Shown here: piece by piece, positions 21,840 to 33,430 of the stretch | Numbering within the stretch: position 1 is the first letter of the stretch | Layout: every line of letters starts with the position of its first letter | NCBI GenBank assembly: GCA_019321725.1 | Contig: CM033118.1 | Span: 11,434,071-11,498,070, forward strand | Reading direction: 5' to 3' | Length of the DNA stretch: 64,000 bases | DNA from: Paulownia fortunei | Taxonomy: Eukaryota > Streptophyta > Magnoliopsida > Lamiales > Paulowniaceae | Translations under genes and position numbers: made by a program | The notes under the pieces: model-generated | What the model saw: only the letters and a program-made list of their open reading frames with translations | Database searches by the model: none | Told to the model about the DNA's origin: nothing

Positions 21840-23602
21840 GCAAAATGGGATGGTTATTGCCTATGTTTCAAGGCAATTGAAGAGGTACGAAAAGAATTAT
21901 CTAACCCATGATTTGGAACTTGTTGCTGTGGTTTTTGCCTTGAAAATACACAAATCATAAGAGTTTGAAGTACTTCTTTACCCGAAAGGAGCTAAAGATG
22001 AGACAAAGAAGATGGTTAGAAGTTGTGAAGGATTATGATTGTATGATCAAATATCATCCTGGTAAGGTGAATGTGGTTGCAGATGGATTGAGCAGAAAAT
22101 CCATGTCTTCTTTTTTTGTTATACAAAAGTCAATATTACTAGATTTGCAGATATTAGAGCTTAAAATTGTACCTAAAGGGAAAAAGTGTTCGTTGTCAGC
22201 CTTAGTGTGGTGACCTACACTTCAAGATAGAATTACAGAAAGTCAAAATGTGGATATACATTTGTGTAGATTGAAAAATTGGGGCTGGAGAGAGGCCAGA
22301 CTTCTCTATTACTAATGATGGAATTATTCGATATAAAGGGAGACTAATGTGTGTCATTTGATAAAACCATGAAAGCAGACATTTTAGAAGAATCTCATAC
22401 TACTCCTTACTCAGACACCCAGGTAGCACAAAAATGTATGAGGACTTACAAAAGCATTATAGGTGGTCTAAAATGAAGAGAGATATAACAAAATTTGTGG
22501 TTGAATGTCTAACTTGTCAACAAGTTAAGATTGAACATCAAAAACCATTAAGGTTGTTGAAGCCTTTGTTGATTCCACAGTGGAAATGGAGCACATCACA
22601 ATGGACTTTGTGCTTGGATTACCTAGAACACAAAAGGGGTATAATTCTATATGGGTGATTGTTGATAGATTAACTAAATCAGCCCATTTTCTTCCAGTAA
22701 AATCCATATACAATATGGACCAGTATGCTCAATAATATATTAAAGAGATAGTTAGGTTACATGGGGTGCTAGTTTCAATAGTGTCCGATAGAGATCCTAA
22801 GTTTATATCTATATTTTGGAAGAGCTTACACAATGCATTTAGTACAATATTTAATCCACAAAGTGATGCGCAATTAGTTAGGGTTATTCATATATTAGAG
22901 GATATGTTAAGAGCTTGTGTGCTAGATTTTCATGGGAGTTGGGATACGAAGCTTCCATTAGTGGAGTTTACTTATAATAATAGCTACCAATCAATAATTA
23001 GAATGGTGCCTTATGAAGCATTGTATGAAAAGAAATGTAGATCGCCAATTCATTGGGATGAAGTTGGAGAAAACATAATGCTAAGGTAGTGGAGAAGATA
23101 TGAGAGAGAATGAAGATCACGCAGAGTAGATAGAAAAGTTATGCAGATAAATAGAGAAAAGATTTAGAGTTTACCATTGGGATCATGTGTTCTTAAAAGT
23201 AGCTCCTATGAAAGGTTTCATGAGATTTGGAAAGAAAGGAAAACTCAGCCTAAGGTATGTCGGCCTATTCTAGATTCTCGAAAAAGTTGATGATAAAGCT
23301 GATAGAGTGGCCTTACCTTCATCATTATCTAGTTTTCACAATGTTTTTCATGTGTCTATGTTGAGAAAGTACATTTCAAACCCCTCTCATGTGTTGAGTT
23401 ATGAACTATTGGAATTGTCTCCTGATTTAGCTTATAAAGAGAAAACAATGCAAATTCTGGATAGAAGGAAAAAGATTTGACTTGTTAAAGTATTGTAGAG
23501 GAATCATTCTATAGAAGAGGCCACATGGGAATAAGAAATAGAAATGCAGAGCAAGTATCCAGAATTATTTGGTACGTCAAATTTTGAGGATAAAATTTTT
23601 GT
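21840..23602 (+). pseudogene. pol: Chromovirus RNase H-integrase-chromodomain remnant
   Basis: This continues the pol interrupted at 16584: RNase H ([23 protein letters not shown], then [16 protein letters not shown]), [17 protein letters not shown], the integrase zinc region (KMKRDITKFVVECLTCQQVK), and the core [16 protein letters not shown] and SDRDPKF. In the third motif the expected Glu is Val (AQLVRVIHILEDML), which alone would inactivate the enzyme. The C-terminus (PSSLSSFHNVFHVSML, then HSIEEATWE and KYPELF) is the chromodomain-type tail of Tekay/Del elements. Several stops and shifts are present, and RNase H has an internal deletion near 21958. Confidence 0.88.
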
Positions 23603-23616
23603 AAGGAAGGAAGGAT
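23603..23616 (+). promoter_or_regulatory. Polypurine tract before LTR B
   Basis: AAGGAAGGAAGGAT ends directly at the TGTAATGCCC start of LTR B, marking that LTR as the 3' LTR of the element to its left. Confidence 0.65.
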
Positions 23617-25896
23617 TGTAATGCCCAATTCTCTCCTACATGGCCAATAATAAGCATCTTGCATGAATATGCATCTAATCAATGTGTGTTATCGAATTAT
23701 GACATACAAATAGCATAATTGCACGAACATGAATAATTATTATTATATGCTTTAGTTATCCTTTAACGTGCATTTGTACATGAAATATGAGATCAAACTT
23801 TTGTTTCTTGATTTAACATATTCCTTAAGTGCTTTTTTGTAGTGAAAAGCTTGATATCTCGGTTAAGGAAGATTGATGTATTAAATGGCCAGGAAATGAA
23901 TTATTCGTATTGCTCCATACTTGTTACATTCTAAAGTGATTATTTGTCTAAATATTTGATTGAAATATGTTACATTTGGCTAAGAACTAAAAGTGTGTAA
24001 AATGGTGCAATTTGATTGGTTGGTTGACTAGTTTGCATGAAATCATTTTAAACCGCATTGCACTTGATTATAACACCAAAGCATCAATTTTTGTCATCTC
24101 CCAAACCCACAAACATGGCTTTTAGCATGAGAAGACACCAAGCATGATCTAATCAATCATCACCCTCCACTTACCTCTCTTTGAAATGTCAAATAAGTCA
24201 TTTTTAGCTTATTTTCTTGTGGAAGCTCCTCAAAAAATGACCAGCCTTCTCTCCAAAGTTTCTCCCAAATTTCTACACTTTTTTACTCACAAAAATTAAA
24301 TTCAATTCATAGAATCTATAGAACACAAACTAGAATAAGTTTTCACCCTTTCAAACTTGAAAACTACTGATTTTGGAGTTTAATTCTAATTTAATCAAAG
24401 TATACTATTTTTCAATATTTCTTATGATGAATTTATGGTATTTTGGATGGTTACATATTTTAGTATGATTGAAAACTTAATTGGGTTAAACTTGAAGCCA
24501 AAACCAAGCTAGTTAAGCTAGTTTCTAACAAAATTGATAGTCTTGTAAAATTTGCTTATTAAACTTGTAATGTTTATATTATGTTTGGAAGTTTCTATGA
24601 ATGATTGAAAACAATAGCAATTATTTTTCTTAATTGAATATTACAATTAATTTAAGTTGGAACTGAGTTTACGTTATGTTAATTTGAATTGTGTGCATGT
24701 TTTAGGAGCTGCCCTAATAAATTATATTTGAATTATTAGTTATTTAATGGCTACCCTAATGTTTAATGTCTTGAATTAGTAGTAAAATATGGAGTATCCA
24801 TTATTTTTTAGATTATGTAATTGATATGAAATTGTTTATAAAAGATTGAAAAGTGTATATGATTTTAACTAGAATATACTAAATAATTTATAAAAAGGAT
24901 ATTAAATGGTACATGATTTGATTATGTTAGGCCTTTAACATATCCTATTTCCAAAGAGATTGACTTTTTCACTTAGCACAAAGTGGACTTGGGGTAAGTT
25001 GAAACTTTCATTTGCTGTATCACAAGAATCATAAAATGTTATTCATATTTTAATGTGATTGTCATTATTTGCCAAATGATGTAATGTTTGATGCATTTAT
25101 GGTTTATGAAGCATGATACTATTAAGAATATAATGAGGTTTTTTGAAAAAGGAGTATGGTACTTGATTGATGGTCGAGTAGACAAGGTACGCGGGAGGGA
25201 CCGGCAGACCCAACAAATGGTGGCAAATACTTGAGGTTGAAAAATCGATATAAAAAGCACAATGAATGAGATAGAATATGGCTAATACCTGAGGTTGAAA
25301 GACCAAGTATGGAAATTCTGTATTATTTCTCTTATTGGCCAATCATTATGAACAGGTTCCAAAAACTCCGGTCTATCGCTATTAGATAGGTACCGCACTT
25401 CAAAGACCTTAAAGAATAATTTGTGAAAGAAAGTTATTAAATTGAATAATGCATTTAATTGTTTATGTTATTTGCATATACGTTATTTGCTATTGCATCC
25501 GTTTCACCTTACTGAGCCTTTAGCTCATTAGATTCATGTGATGCGGGTGGAAATGTATAGGTTTAGAGGTTGACTGAGTCTCCAGAGTGGCCAGATAGAC
25601 ATTTGTTCATATGCCATGCTTCGAGCTGTTTTGTATCATATTTTTGAAAATTCTGTTTTGTTTTTAAATAAGTCACTCTCTTATGATTTTGTAAACAAAT
25701 GTACTCAGTTTTGATTTATGTATATGGTGTGTTTAAAATGAAAAGAAACAACAAATGAATTCAAGTTCTTTCTCTTACAGCCAAAAAAGGGAACTTTTAT
25801 CAAAACCATAACTCTAGTATTGATGAAAAGTTAACATTTCTTAATTTAATTGTATTAGTTTGTTTAGGTTCTGCAGTTAGGTTAAGGGATGTTACA
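23617..25896 (+). mobile_element. Complete LTR B shared by two internal regions
   Basis: 2,280 bp from TGTAATGCCC to GGGATGTTACA. On its left are a chromodomain tail and a polypurine tract; on its right a primer-binding site and gag. It therefore serves as the 3' LTR of one element and the 5' LTR of another, as produced by LTR-LTR recombination. The 3' 700 bp are related to 14150-14849, and further copies are at 55231-57648. Confidence 0.88.
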
Positions 25897-25909
25897 GGTA
25901 TCAGAGCCC
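25897..25909 (+). promoter_or_regulatory. Primer-binding site, initiator tRNA-Met type
   Basis: GGTATCAGAGCCC lies immediately after the LTR B end and matches the usual TGGTATCAGAGC except for a lost leading T. Confidence 0.8.
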
Positions 25910-26510
25910 AAGTCTTGATTCTATAGACTGTCTATGTACATGATCTTAGAACTTGCAGAGCGCAGCCACGCCAGTAAGTTTTACATTATCATATATTGCA
26001 TTATATATTCCATTAATTATATTGGCCATATGTTGTCAAACTTGTATAGAACAGCGCTGCAAATTGATGAGAACTCGTGGTGAGAGTAGTAGTGGTGCTA
26101 AAGTGTAGAGTGATGAGACACCCACCTCGGGTAATGATCGAGATTCCATGATTAACTAGCTAACATAGTTGATTAAACGATAGTCCGAATATATTCAACA
26201 GCTAATTCGGCACAAAGATGATAGGGAGCAGCTGTGGTGGAGATAAACCAACATTTAGGAGGTTGGATACCCTGACATTTGAGGATACTATTGATCCTAC
26301 CGCTGTAGAGGACTAGTTGAGGACCTTGGAAAATATGTTCCAGTACAACGGGGTGCCAAAAGAGGATAAGGTAATGTGTGCTACTTTCATGGTTCGCGGT
26401 AGTGCAGGCCATGGTGGGACACGATCAACAGTATAGAGGACATTACTACTATGAGCTAGGAAAAATTCAAGGAGTTATTCCAAAATAAATATTTTACGGC
26501 CCCAGTTCAC

Positions 26511-26705
26511 ATGATGAAGATGAACAAGTTTGCACAACTTCGACAAGGAGGGATGACTATTGGGGAATATATTCGTAGATTGGAACAACTATCCAGGTTT
26601 ACTACGCATATGGTCAGCATTAAAGTACTAAAAGTAGAGAGATTTCTGGAGGGTTTAAGGTCGAAGTTGTACCAGGATGTGAATATGTGGGTACTTAAGC
26701 GGTGA
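26511..26705 (+). CDS. Gag capsid segment
   Basis: An open segment with the retrotransposon gag pattern: FAQLRQGGMTIGEYIRRLEQLSRF followed by FLEGLRSKLYQDV. It ends at a stop after VLKR, and the next 158 bp repeat part of it. Confidence 0.7.
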   Translation: MMKMNKFAQLRQGGMTIGEYIRRLEQLSRFTTHMVSIKVLKVERFLEGLRSKLYQDVNMWVLKR

Positions 26706-26897
26706 CATTTTCACAAGTGGTTGAGAGGGCGGCACTGGTGGAACAACTATCCAGGTTTGCTATGTATATGGTCAGCATTGAAGCACTAAAAGTAGAGAGA
26801 TTTTTGGAGGGTTTGAGGCTGAAGTTGTACCAGGATGTGAATATGTGGGTACTCAAGGGGTGACATTTTCACAAATGGTTGAGAGGGCGGCACTGGT
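26582..26897 (+). repeat. Tandem duplication inside gag, 158-bp unit
   Basis: The unit starting GGAACAACTATCCAGG at 26582 repeats from 26740, with matching blocks including AAAAGTAGAGAGATTT, TTGTACCAGGATGTGAAT and GAGAGGGCGGCACTGGT. The units differ at scattered bases, so the duplication is old. 158 bp is not a multiple of three, so it also shifts the frame. Confidence 0.9.
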
Positions 26898-27773
26898 GGT
26901 AGAACAGGCTGAATCGAGAATCGCTCGTGCATAGGAGGCTCGACAGCAGTTCAGACAACAATGACAAAAATGGATTGTGGGGTAAAAGAGGCCGGGATTT
27001 AAATTTCAAGGAGAATGAGGCTAATAACAAGAAGGTCAAAGTAAGAGGCTATGGGTCGAACGAGGAAAAGTATCGATACTAGAAGTTGTGTCAGAAATAT
27101 GGCAATTGACATACTATAGGTTGCTCTACAGATACCAGGACATGCTTTCGATGTGGAATGCCAGGACATATTGCTAAATTTTTTCCAAGTAAACAAAATC
27201 ACACTAGCAAAAGGAATGTACCAGCCAGGGTGTTCACCATAACCAGGGCGGATACAGAGGTAAATCCATTAATGGTAACAGGTAAACATTATATTTCTAG
27301 TGTTTTAACACTTGTGTTATTTGATTCTAGAGTCACGCATTCATTTGAATCTATGAGTACGTGAAGAGGGTGGGTAGAATACCAGATGTAGTAAAAATCA
27401 GTTATAGTGTGACAGTCCCCTCTAGAGATATGCTAGATAAATTGATCGGATTTTGAGAGCTTGTGTTATACTTGTTGAAGGTAGAGAATTATATAATGAT
27501 TTGATTATGCTAGATATGAATGATTATAATGTCATTTTAGGCATGGATTGGCTGTTAAAGTACAGGGCTACTATCGACTGTAAGGAAAGGAGAGTGACAT
27601 TTCAACTTTCTGAGAAAAAGTCTTCCATATTTACCAGCATTGTGAAGAATTTCAGATTCCCTGTGATTTCAGCAGTGAAGGCGCAATGATTACTTGATGC
27701 TGGTTGTGAACGGTACTTGGTGAGTGTCATGAGCATTTAGGAACAACACCCACCAACTCTTACTGAAATACCA

Positions 27774-28118
27774 GTGGTGCGGGAATATACTAAAGTATTC
27801 CCAGATGATCTTTTGGGATTGCCACCAGATCTTGAAATAGAGTTTGTTGTTGACATACAACCAGGAATGTCTCCAATTTCTAAAACTCCCTATAAAATGG
27901 CTCCCTTAGAGTTGAAAGAATTGAAAATACAATTACTAGAGTTCTTAGACAAGGGGTTCATTAGACCGAGCTTTTCATCTTGGGGAGCGTCGGTTCTATT
28001 TGTACATAAGAAGGATGGCACCATGATACTATGCATCAATAATCGAGAGTTGAATATAGTCACGATTAAGAATAAGTATCCGTTACCTAGAATCGATGAG
28101 TTATTTAACCAGCTTTAG
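27774..28118 (+). CDS. RT N-terminal segment
   Basis: 114 open codons: [17 protein letters not shown] (the protease-RT junction motif), [42 protein letters not shown] and [17 protein letters not shown]. The usual CIDYRELN reads CINNRELN, so a conserved Asp-Tyr pair is lost. Confidence 0.85.
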   Translation: MVREYTKVFPDDLLGLPPDLEIEFVVDIQPGMSPISKTPYKMAPLELKELKIQLLEFLDKGFIRPSFSSWGASVLFVHKKDGTMILCINNRELNIVTIKNKYPLPRIDELFNQL

Positions 28119-29073
28119 GGTGCCGCAATATTTTCAAAGATTAAGTTATGCTTTAGGTACCATCAACTGAGAATAAAGAAAGAGGATATCCCCAAGATGG
28201 CATTTAGTACAAGATATGGGCACTATGAATTTTTAGTGATGTCGTTCGGATTGACCAATGCTCTAGCAACATTCATGGATCTGATGAACAGAATTTTTAA
28301 GGAGTTTTTGGATAAATTCATTATCATGTTCATCGATGACATTCTAGTTTACTCTAGAACTAAAGTAGAGCATGCCACACATTTGAGACAAGTATTGAAG
28401 GTCCTGAAAGTGAAGCAGTTATACGCTAAATTCAAGAAATGAAAGTTTTGATTGGATCGCATGGTATTCCTAGGACATGTTATATCAGGAGCGAGAATAT
28501 CAGTAGATCCAAGTTGAAGCTATCAACAACTGGATGCAGCCTACTAATCCTTTGGAGGTGTGCAGTTTTTTGGGTTTAGTTGGATATTACCAGAGATTTG
28601 TGGAGGGATTCTCCAAGATTGTTATGCCATTGACACAATTAACCAAAAAATGGGTGACTTTTAGATGGACAAATATGTATGAGTGAAGTTTCCCAGAGCT
28701 AAAAAATAGGTTGACTTCAGCACTTATTCTCTCAATTCCATCAGGTACTGGAGGATTTGTAATTTATAGTGATGCGTTGAAGAATGGATTAGGATATGCA
28801 CTAATGCAGAATGGTAAAGTAATTGCGTATGCATCTAGGCAACTTAAAGAGCATGAAAAGAATTACCCCACGCACAACTTGGAACTTGCTGCTGTAGTAT
28901 TTGCGCTTAAAATATGGAGGCACTATCTATATGGTAAATAGTACGAGATCTATACGGATCACAAGAGCCTCAAATACATCTTCACGCAGAAAGAGTTGAA
29001 TATGCGACAATGAAGATGATTGGAACTAGTAAAAGATTATGATTGTGTAATTAATTACCACCCTGGTAAAGTG

Positions 29074-30898
29074 ATTAAGGCTTCAAAAGTGTATGGTATG
29101 TTGAATAAAATATATAAGTATCATCATATATATATGAGTTAAGAGTATTGGATTAAATTTTCATCAGTTAAAAATTGAAATAGGGCATGATATTGAAGAA
29201 ACACTCAAAATTGCCAAAGTAAGAATATCTGTTCTGGTGTGCTGTGAAGGGGACTGAATTAGAGGGACCTAGACCCATGTGTTTCGGAAAATTTATGGCA
29301 TGGTTATATTTTTTTCATCAGTTAGAAATTGAAATAGGGCATGATATTGAAGAAACACTCAAAATTGCCAAAGTAAGAATATTTGTTCTGGTGTGCTGTG
29401 AAGGGGACTGAATTAAAGGGACCTAGACCCATGTGTTTCGGAAAATTTATGGCATGGTTATATTTTTTTACATATTATCTAATTGTGGTAAAAAGTTGAG
29501 AGTGAATAAATATTCCTAAGGATGTCAAAATGTCTACGAAACCTAATGTGACAGCAAGAAAATTAAAAGGTGAAAATCTATCCCATTTGATAACTTAGTA
29601 TGTTTCAACCTAAACAAGTTGCTATTAAGTTCTAACAATTAGGTACACACTATTAGAGTGATGATATTTCAATTACATGATATTTACATGTATTTGAGAT
29701 GAGAAATTAAAGTATTTGAGGGACTACATTGGGTTCTAGTTATTGAAAGCTTGATTGTTATCTAAATAACTTGGTGTTTAAGATCTTAATATGATATTTT
29801 GTGCTTTCAACTAGCCAAATTGGGAATGGTGCTTGATGTTGGATAATATTATAGGCTATTTGACATCTAAAGTTGGAGAGAAATACTAAACAAATGTAGA
29901 CTAATCCATCAACCAAGTGAAAGGTAAGTAAAGATTCATTTGCAACTACAATGCATAGACATAGTAAATGTCTTATTTATATGTAATATCATAGATCATA
30001 TATGCATAGTAGAGGGCACGCATTACTGTCATTCATGTCCATTGAGCATACATACATAGGCATTGGCAGGTGCATACATCATATACGAGCATTGTGATAA
30101 ATCTTGCATTGCACGGCATGGTTCTGAGAAAGAAAAATATTTTACTAACCACTACTAGTGAATCAAAGCATGAATGGATTTACATGGTTGTATGCACGAA
30201 TTTGCAAGTTTGCATACATGGATTTGCATGTATATGAGTATGCATGGATTTATATGCTTATATCATTATTGGCCATTGGATCATAGCGGTGTGCAAAGCT
30301 CTTTTTCGGTGTATGGGACAGTAGCATTAGTCAGGGGCCTAAGAAAGAAATGAATTTGAAAGAAATATTTTAATGCATGGAATTGCATTGTGGACATAGC
30401 ATTTTGAGATGCATGACTTGATATTGTGGATTATTCTTTGACATGCATAATCTTTACTTGCTGAGCGTTAGCTCATATAGTTTATGCATTGTAGGTGAGC
30501 ACGATAATGTTTGAAGTATCTTTTGCAGGCTGGGCGGCAATTGGAGCTCCTGCAGGTGTTTGAAGGAGTGTGTACATGGATGACGACTTGTTGGGATATT
30601 TTGTTGGCTTGTTATATTCTGAGTTTGTTGTATTATATTTTTAAATTGATACTATATTTTGCTTTTAAAACTTTACTATAAATATGTATGTACATATTAT
30701 GGTCGTTGTGGGTGTTGTGCTTTTATATAAATATTGATCATGTTATATACAGGACATATGTGAGAAAGTATTTTAAACAGGGTTGTACGTGTAAAAAGTG
30801 ATTTACCTTTTCTTAAAATGTTGCACAAAAAAAAATCTCATGTACACACAAGTTTAATCATGTTAAATTATATTTTATATATAGTTGTTGAGTAGTGG
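29074..30898 (+). mobile_element. LTR A fragment (3' two-thirds)
   Basis: Homologous to about 3527-5176 of LTR A, with an internal tandem duplication. Its left border cuts the RNase H frame. Its right border falls a few bases short of the expected GGTGTTACA end. No target duplication was found, so it may have arrived by recombination. Confidence 0.8.
29161..29468 (+). repeat. 154-bp tandem duplication inside the LTR A fragment
   Basis: TCATCAGTTA...GGCATGGTTATATT occurs at 29161 and again from 29315 with only a few differences. The other LTR A copies have one unit. Confidence 0.92.
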
Positions 30899-31765
30899 TT
30901 TAGTGGGTGGCAAGGGGGTTAAGGGTTTTGGCTGGGGAGGGGCCTGTCCGCTGTAATTTGGTAGAAATGAAAGATAAAATCTAAAATGATGCTTATTATT
31001 ATTTTTATTGAATTATTATTACAAGTAAATTTATATTTTTTAAATAAATAATAAGAATTTAAAAAATCTTTACAATGCCCACATGCACTGGCCCAAAAGT
31101 AGCCTAAATAATTCTAATGGACTTGGAACTCATTCTCATTTAGGTTACAATACCACAATGTATTTCATCATTCTACCCTCAAATACGACCACTTTTTGTA
31201 GTTATTTTAGAATAAAAAGATGACGATTATGACTTTTAAAATCATATAAACATAAAAATCCAATGGCGGGTTAAAAAGAATTACGTGTTTATTCTTTTAA
31301 TAATATTTGTTTATTATTTACGAATTTAATAATTAATTATTAATTAATTATTACAATAAGAATTTAGTTAGTATTTAATTAGTTAAATAATTATATTAAA
31401 AATTTATAGTAATGGCATTATACCGCACCATAAGATACTTGCGGTCAAATCCAAGTTCCCGATAAATAAATCAAGTACTAGATGATCAAATATTAAACAA
31501 ACTCAAACAGAAAATGGAACTCACTCTATTTGTGAGAAATGTACTATAATAAGGCTATATTAAAAGTTTGAGCAAAAGAAAACATCAACTCCACGTAAAA
31601 AACATGTAAGTGAAAATGCATGTGATGTTATTTTATTCAAAAATGTAAAAGGGTTATAACTTTTAACATGGGATGAGATGACAGACATAGGGCACACTAA
31701 TGCAATCTTCTTGTCAGTCTCCATGTTCCTTGTGAAATTGTATGTTGAACGAGTCAATATACGAA
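30899..31765. other. Unassigned AT-rich spacer
   Basis: A short G-rich stretch (30900-30950) is followed by AT-rich DNA with a TTAATTAA-like tract near 31330. There is no gene or element border that I can identify. The short ORFs on both strands are not convincing. Confidence 0.5.
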
Positions 31766-32302
31766 TTTTGATTAGGTGTGAAGAAAAGAATCTTGTGATC
31801 ATTTGGAGAAATGTCATTTCATGATAACAACTGTATTGTTCTTGGACACATTACTTCATGAAAAGGTATTGAGGTTGACAAATTTAAAATTGAGTTAATT
31901 ACCAATTTGTCAACACCAAAGACTGTGAAGACGGTAAGATCATTTTAGGACATTCTCATTTTTATATAAGATTTATCAAAAATTTTAGTATAATATCTAA
32001 ATATTTGTGTAATCTTCTAACAAAAGACATTATTTTTGAATGGATTGAAAATTATGAAAATGCTTTTGTTAAGCTTAAAAGCATGCTTACATCTGCTCCA
32101 ATTATACAGCTTCCAGATTGGATTTTTACCTTTTGAAATAATGTGTGATGTTAGTGACTATGCTGTTGGAGTTATCTCGGGAAAAAGAAAAGATAAGAAA
32201 CTATATATTATTTACTATACAAGTAAAACTTTAAATAGTGCCCAATTGAATTATTCAACAACTAAAAAAGAATTACTTACTGTAGTTTTATTTAATTGTT
32301 AG
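31766..32302 (+). pseudogene. Athila-like RT/RNase H scrap
   Basis: Diverged relative of 7050-7590: GTGTGAAGAAAAGAATCTTG, then CFLHI- and SFRTF-like remnants, then an open segment at 32036-32302 that holds FEIMCDVSDYAVGVISGKRK and LNYSTTKKELLTVVL. The catalytic Glu region KELL is kept. It ends abruptly where the satellite-like DNA starts. It keeps a continuous frame at the site where the larger copy has its +1 shift. Confidence 0.85.
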
Positions 32303-33430
32303 AGGCGTAGGTTTATATTTTATGTCATTTAATTTAAAAAATTATAAAAATTTTACTAGCACAATAACACAAAAATATGAATATTTAAAAATTTTAAATT
32401 TTAATAAAAATGCTATCTTAACAAATAGAAAAAATTAAATATGCAATGAATTCAAATCTAATAAAAATACAATCAAAATTAAAAATAAAAATAAATAATG
32501 TGTATTGAATACTTTTAAAGTAAATATAAAAAATTCCTTGGATTACAATAAATAATTTTTTTAAAAAAAATTCTTTATTTTATGATATTTATTCAAAAAT
32601 ATATTATTTTAAAACTTCATAACCTAACAAAAATGTAATGTAATTAAATACATAAATAAATGCATTGAATATTTTTAAAGTGGATATATTTTAATTCTTC
32701 AAAAATTCCTTATATAGTATTTAGTTGAATTATATATTAATCTAACTTCATGATATTAATCTAAGGATAATTAAACATATTTTTAAAAAAATTTAAAAGC
32801 ATAATTAATAGAAAAGATTAAATAATTTCTATTTAGAATAACTAAAGAATATATAAATATTTAAAAATTACAAATATAATAGAAATGCAATATGAAATTA
32901 CAAAATTCTATTAGTAAAAATAACTAAAAAATATAAATATTTAAAAATTTAAAATTCTAAAAAATGCAATGTAAATTAATTAAAAATAAATAATGTATTG
33001 AATATTTTAAAATATATTTTATTTCCTTAGATAGTATTTAGTTGAAATATCTAATTAATTTAATTTTAGGATATTTGTCCAAGTATAATTAAAATATATT
33101 TTAAATTTAAAACTATAATTAGAATAAAGTAAAGGGAATGAAATAAGATTAAAATAAGATATAAATTTATGATTTGAATATTGGTATAAGATAATTTTAA
33201 ATATACTTATAATTTTGACATTTGTTTTATTTGATAATGTTAAATAACATTTATTTTGAATAACTAAATATAAAGATTAAAAATTAAAAAATCTAATAAA
33301 AAATAAAAGTAAATTAAATACAAAATAAATATGTATTTAATAAATAAAATTACTAACCCAATAATTCAAAAATTAAATATTTAAAAAGTTTAAATTCTAA
33401 TAAAAATATACTAAATTATACTACAACAAT
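32303..33430. repeat. Degenerate flank of the satellite array
   Basis: Very AT-rich DNA with recurring phrases seen in the regular array (TAAATATTTAAAAATT, GTATTTAGTTGAAATAT, GAATAACTAAA) but no regular period. It looks like decayed array edge. No gene. Confidence 0.6.

Larger units (their letters stand above)
25910..29073 (+). pseudogene. Chromovirus gag-protease-RT-RNase H, 3'-truncated
   Basis: Gag capsid-like sequence (26220-26900) leads to a zinc knuckle CFRCGMPGHIAKFF (27147-27188), in which the last Cys of CCHC is Phe. The protease core is degenerate (FDSRVTHSF) with ILGMDWLLKYRATIDC after it. RT shows [31 protein letters not shown], the FGLTNA region and FIDDILVYS (28330-28356). RNase H ([19 protein letters not shown], then [18 protein letters not shown]) is cut within YHPGKV, where an LTR A fragment begins. 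It has many stops and shifts. It is a different, more complete copy than 14867-23602 and is clearly diverged from it. Confidence 0.88.

Noticed and set aside
26173..26412. 79-codon minus-strand ORF
   Set aside because: Antisense to gag; no motif.
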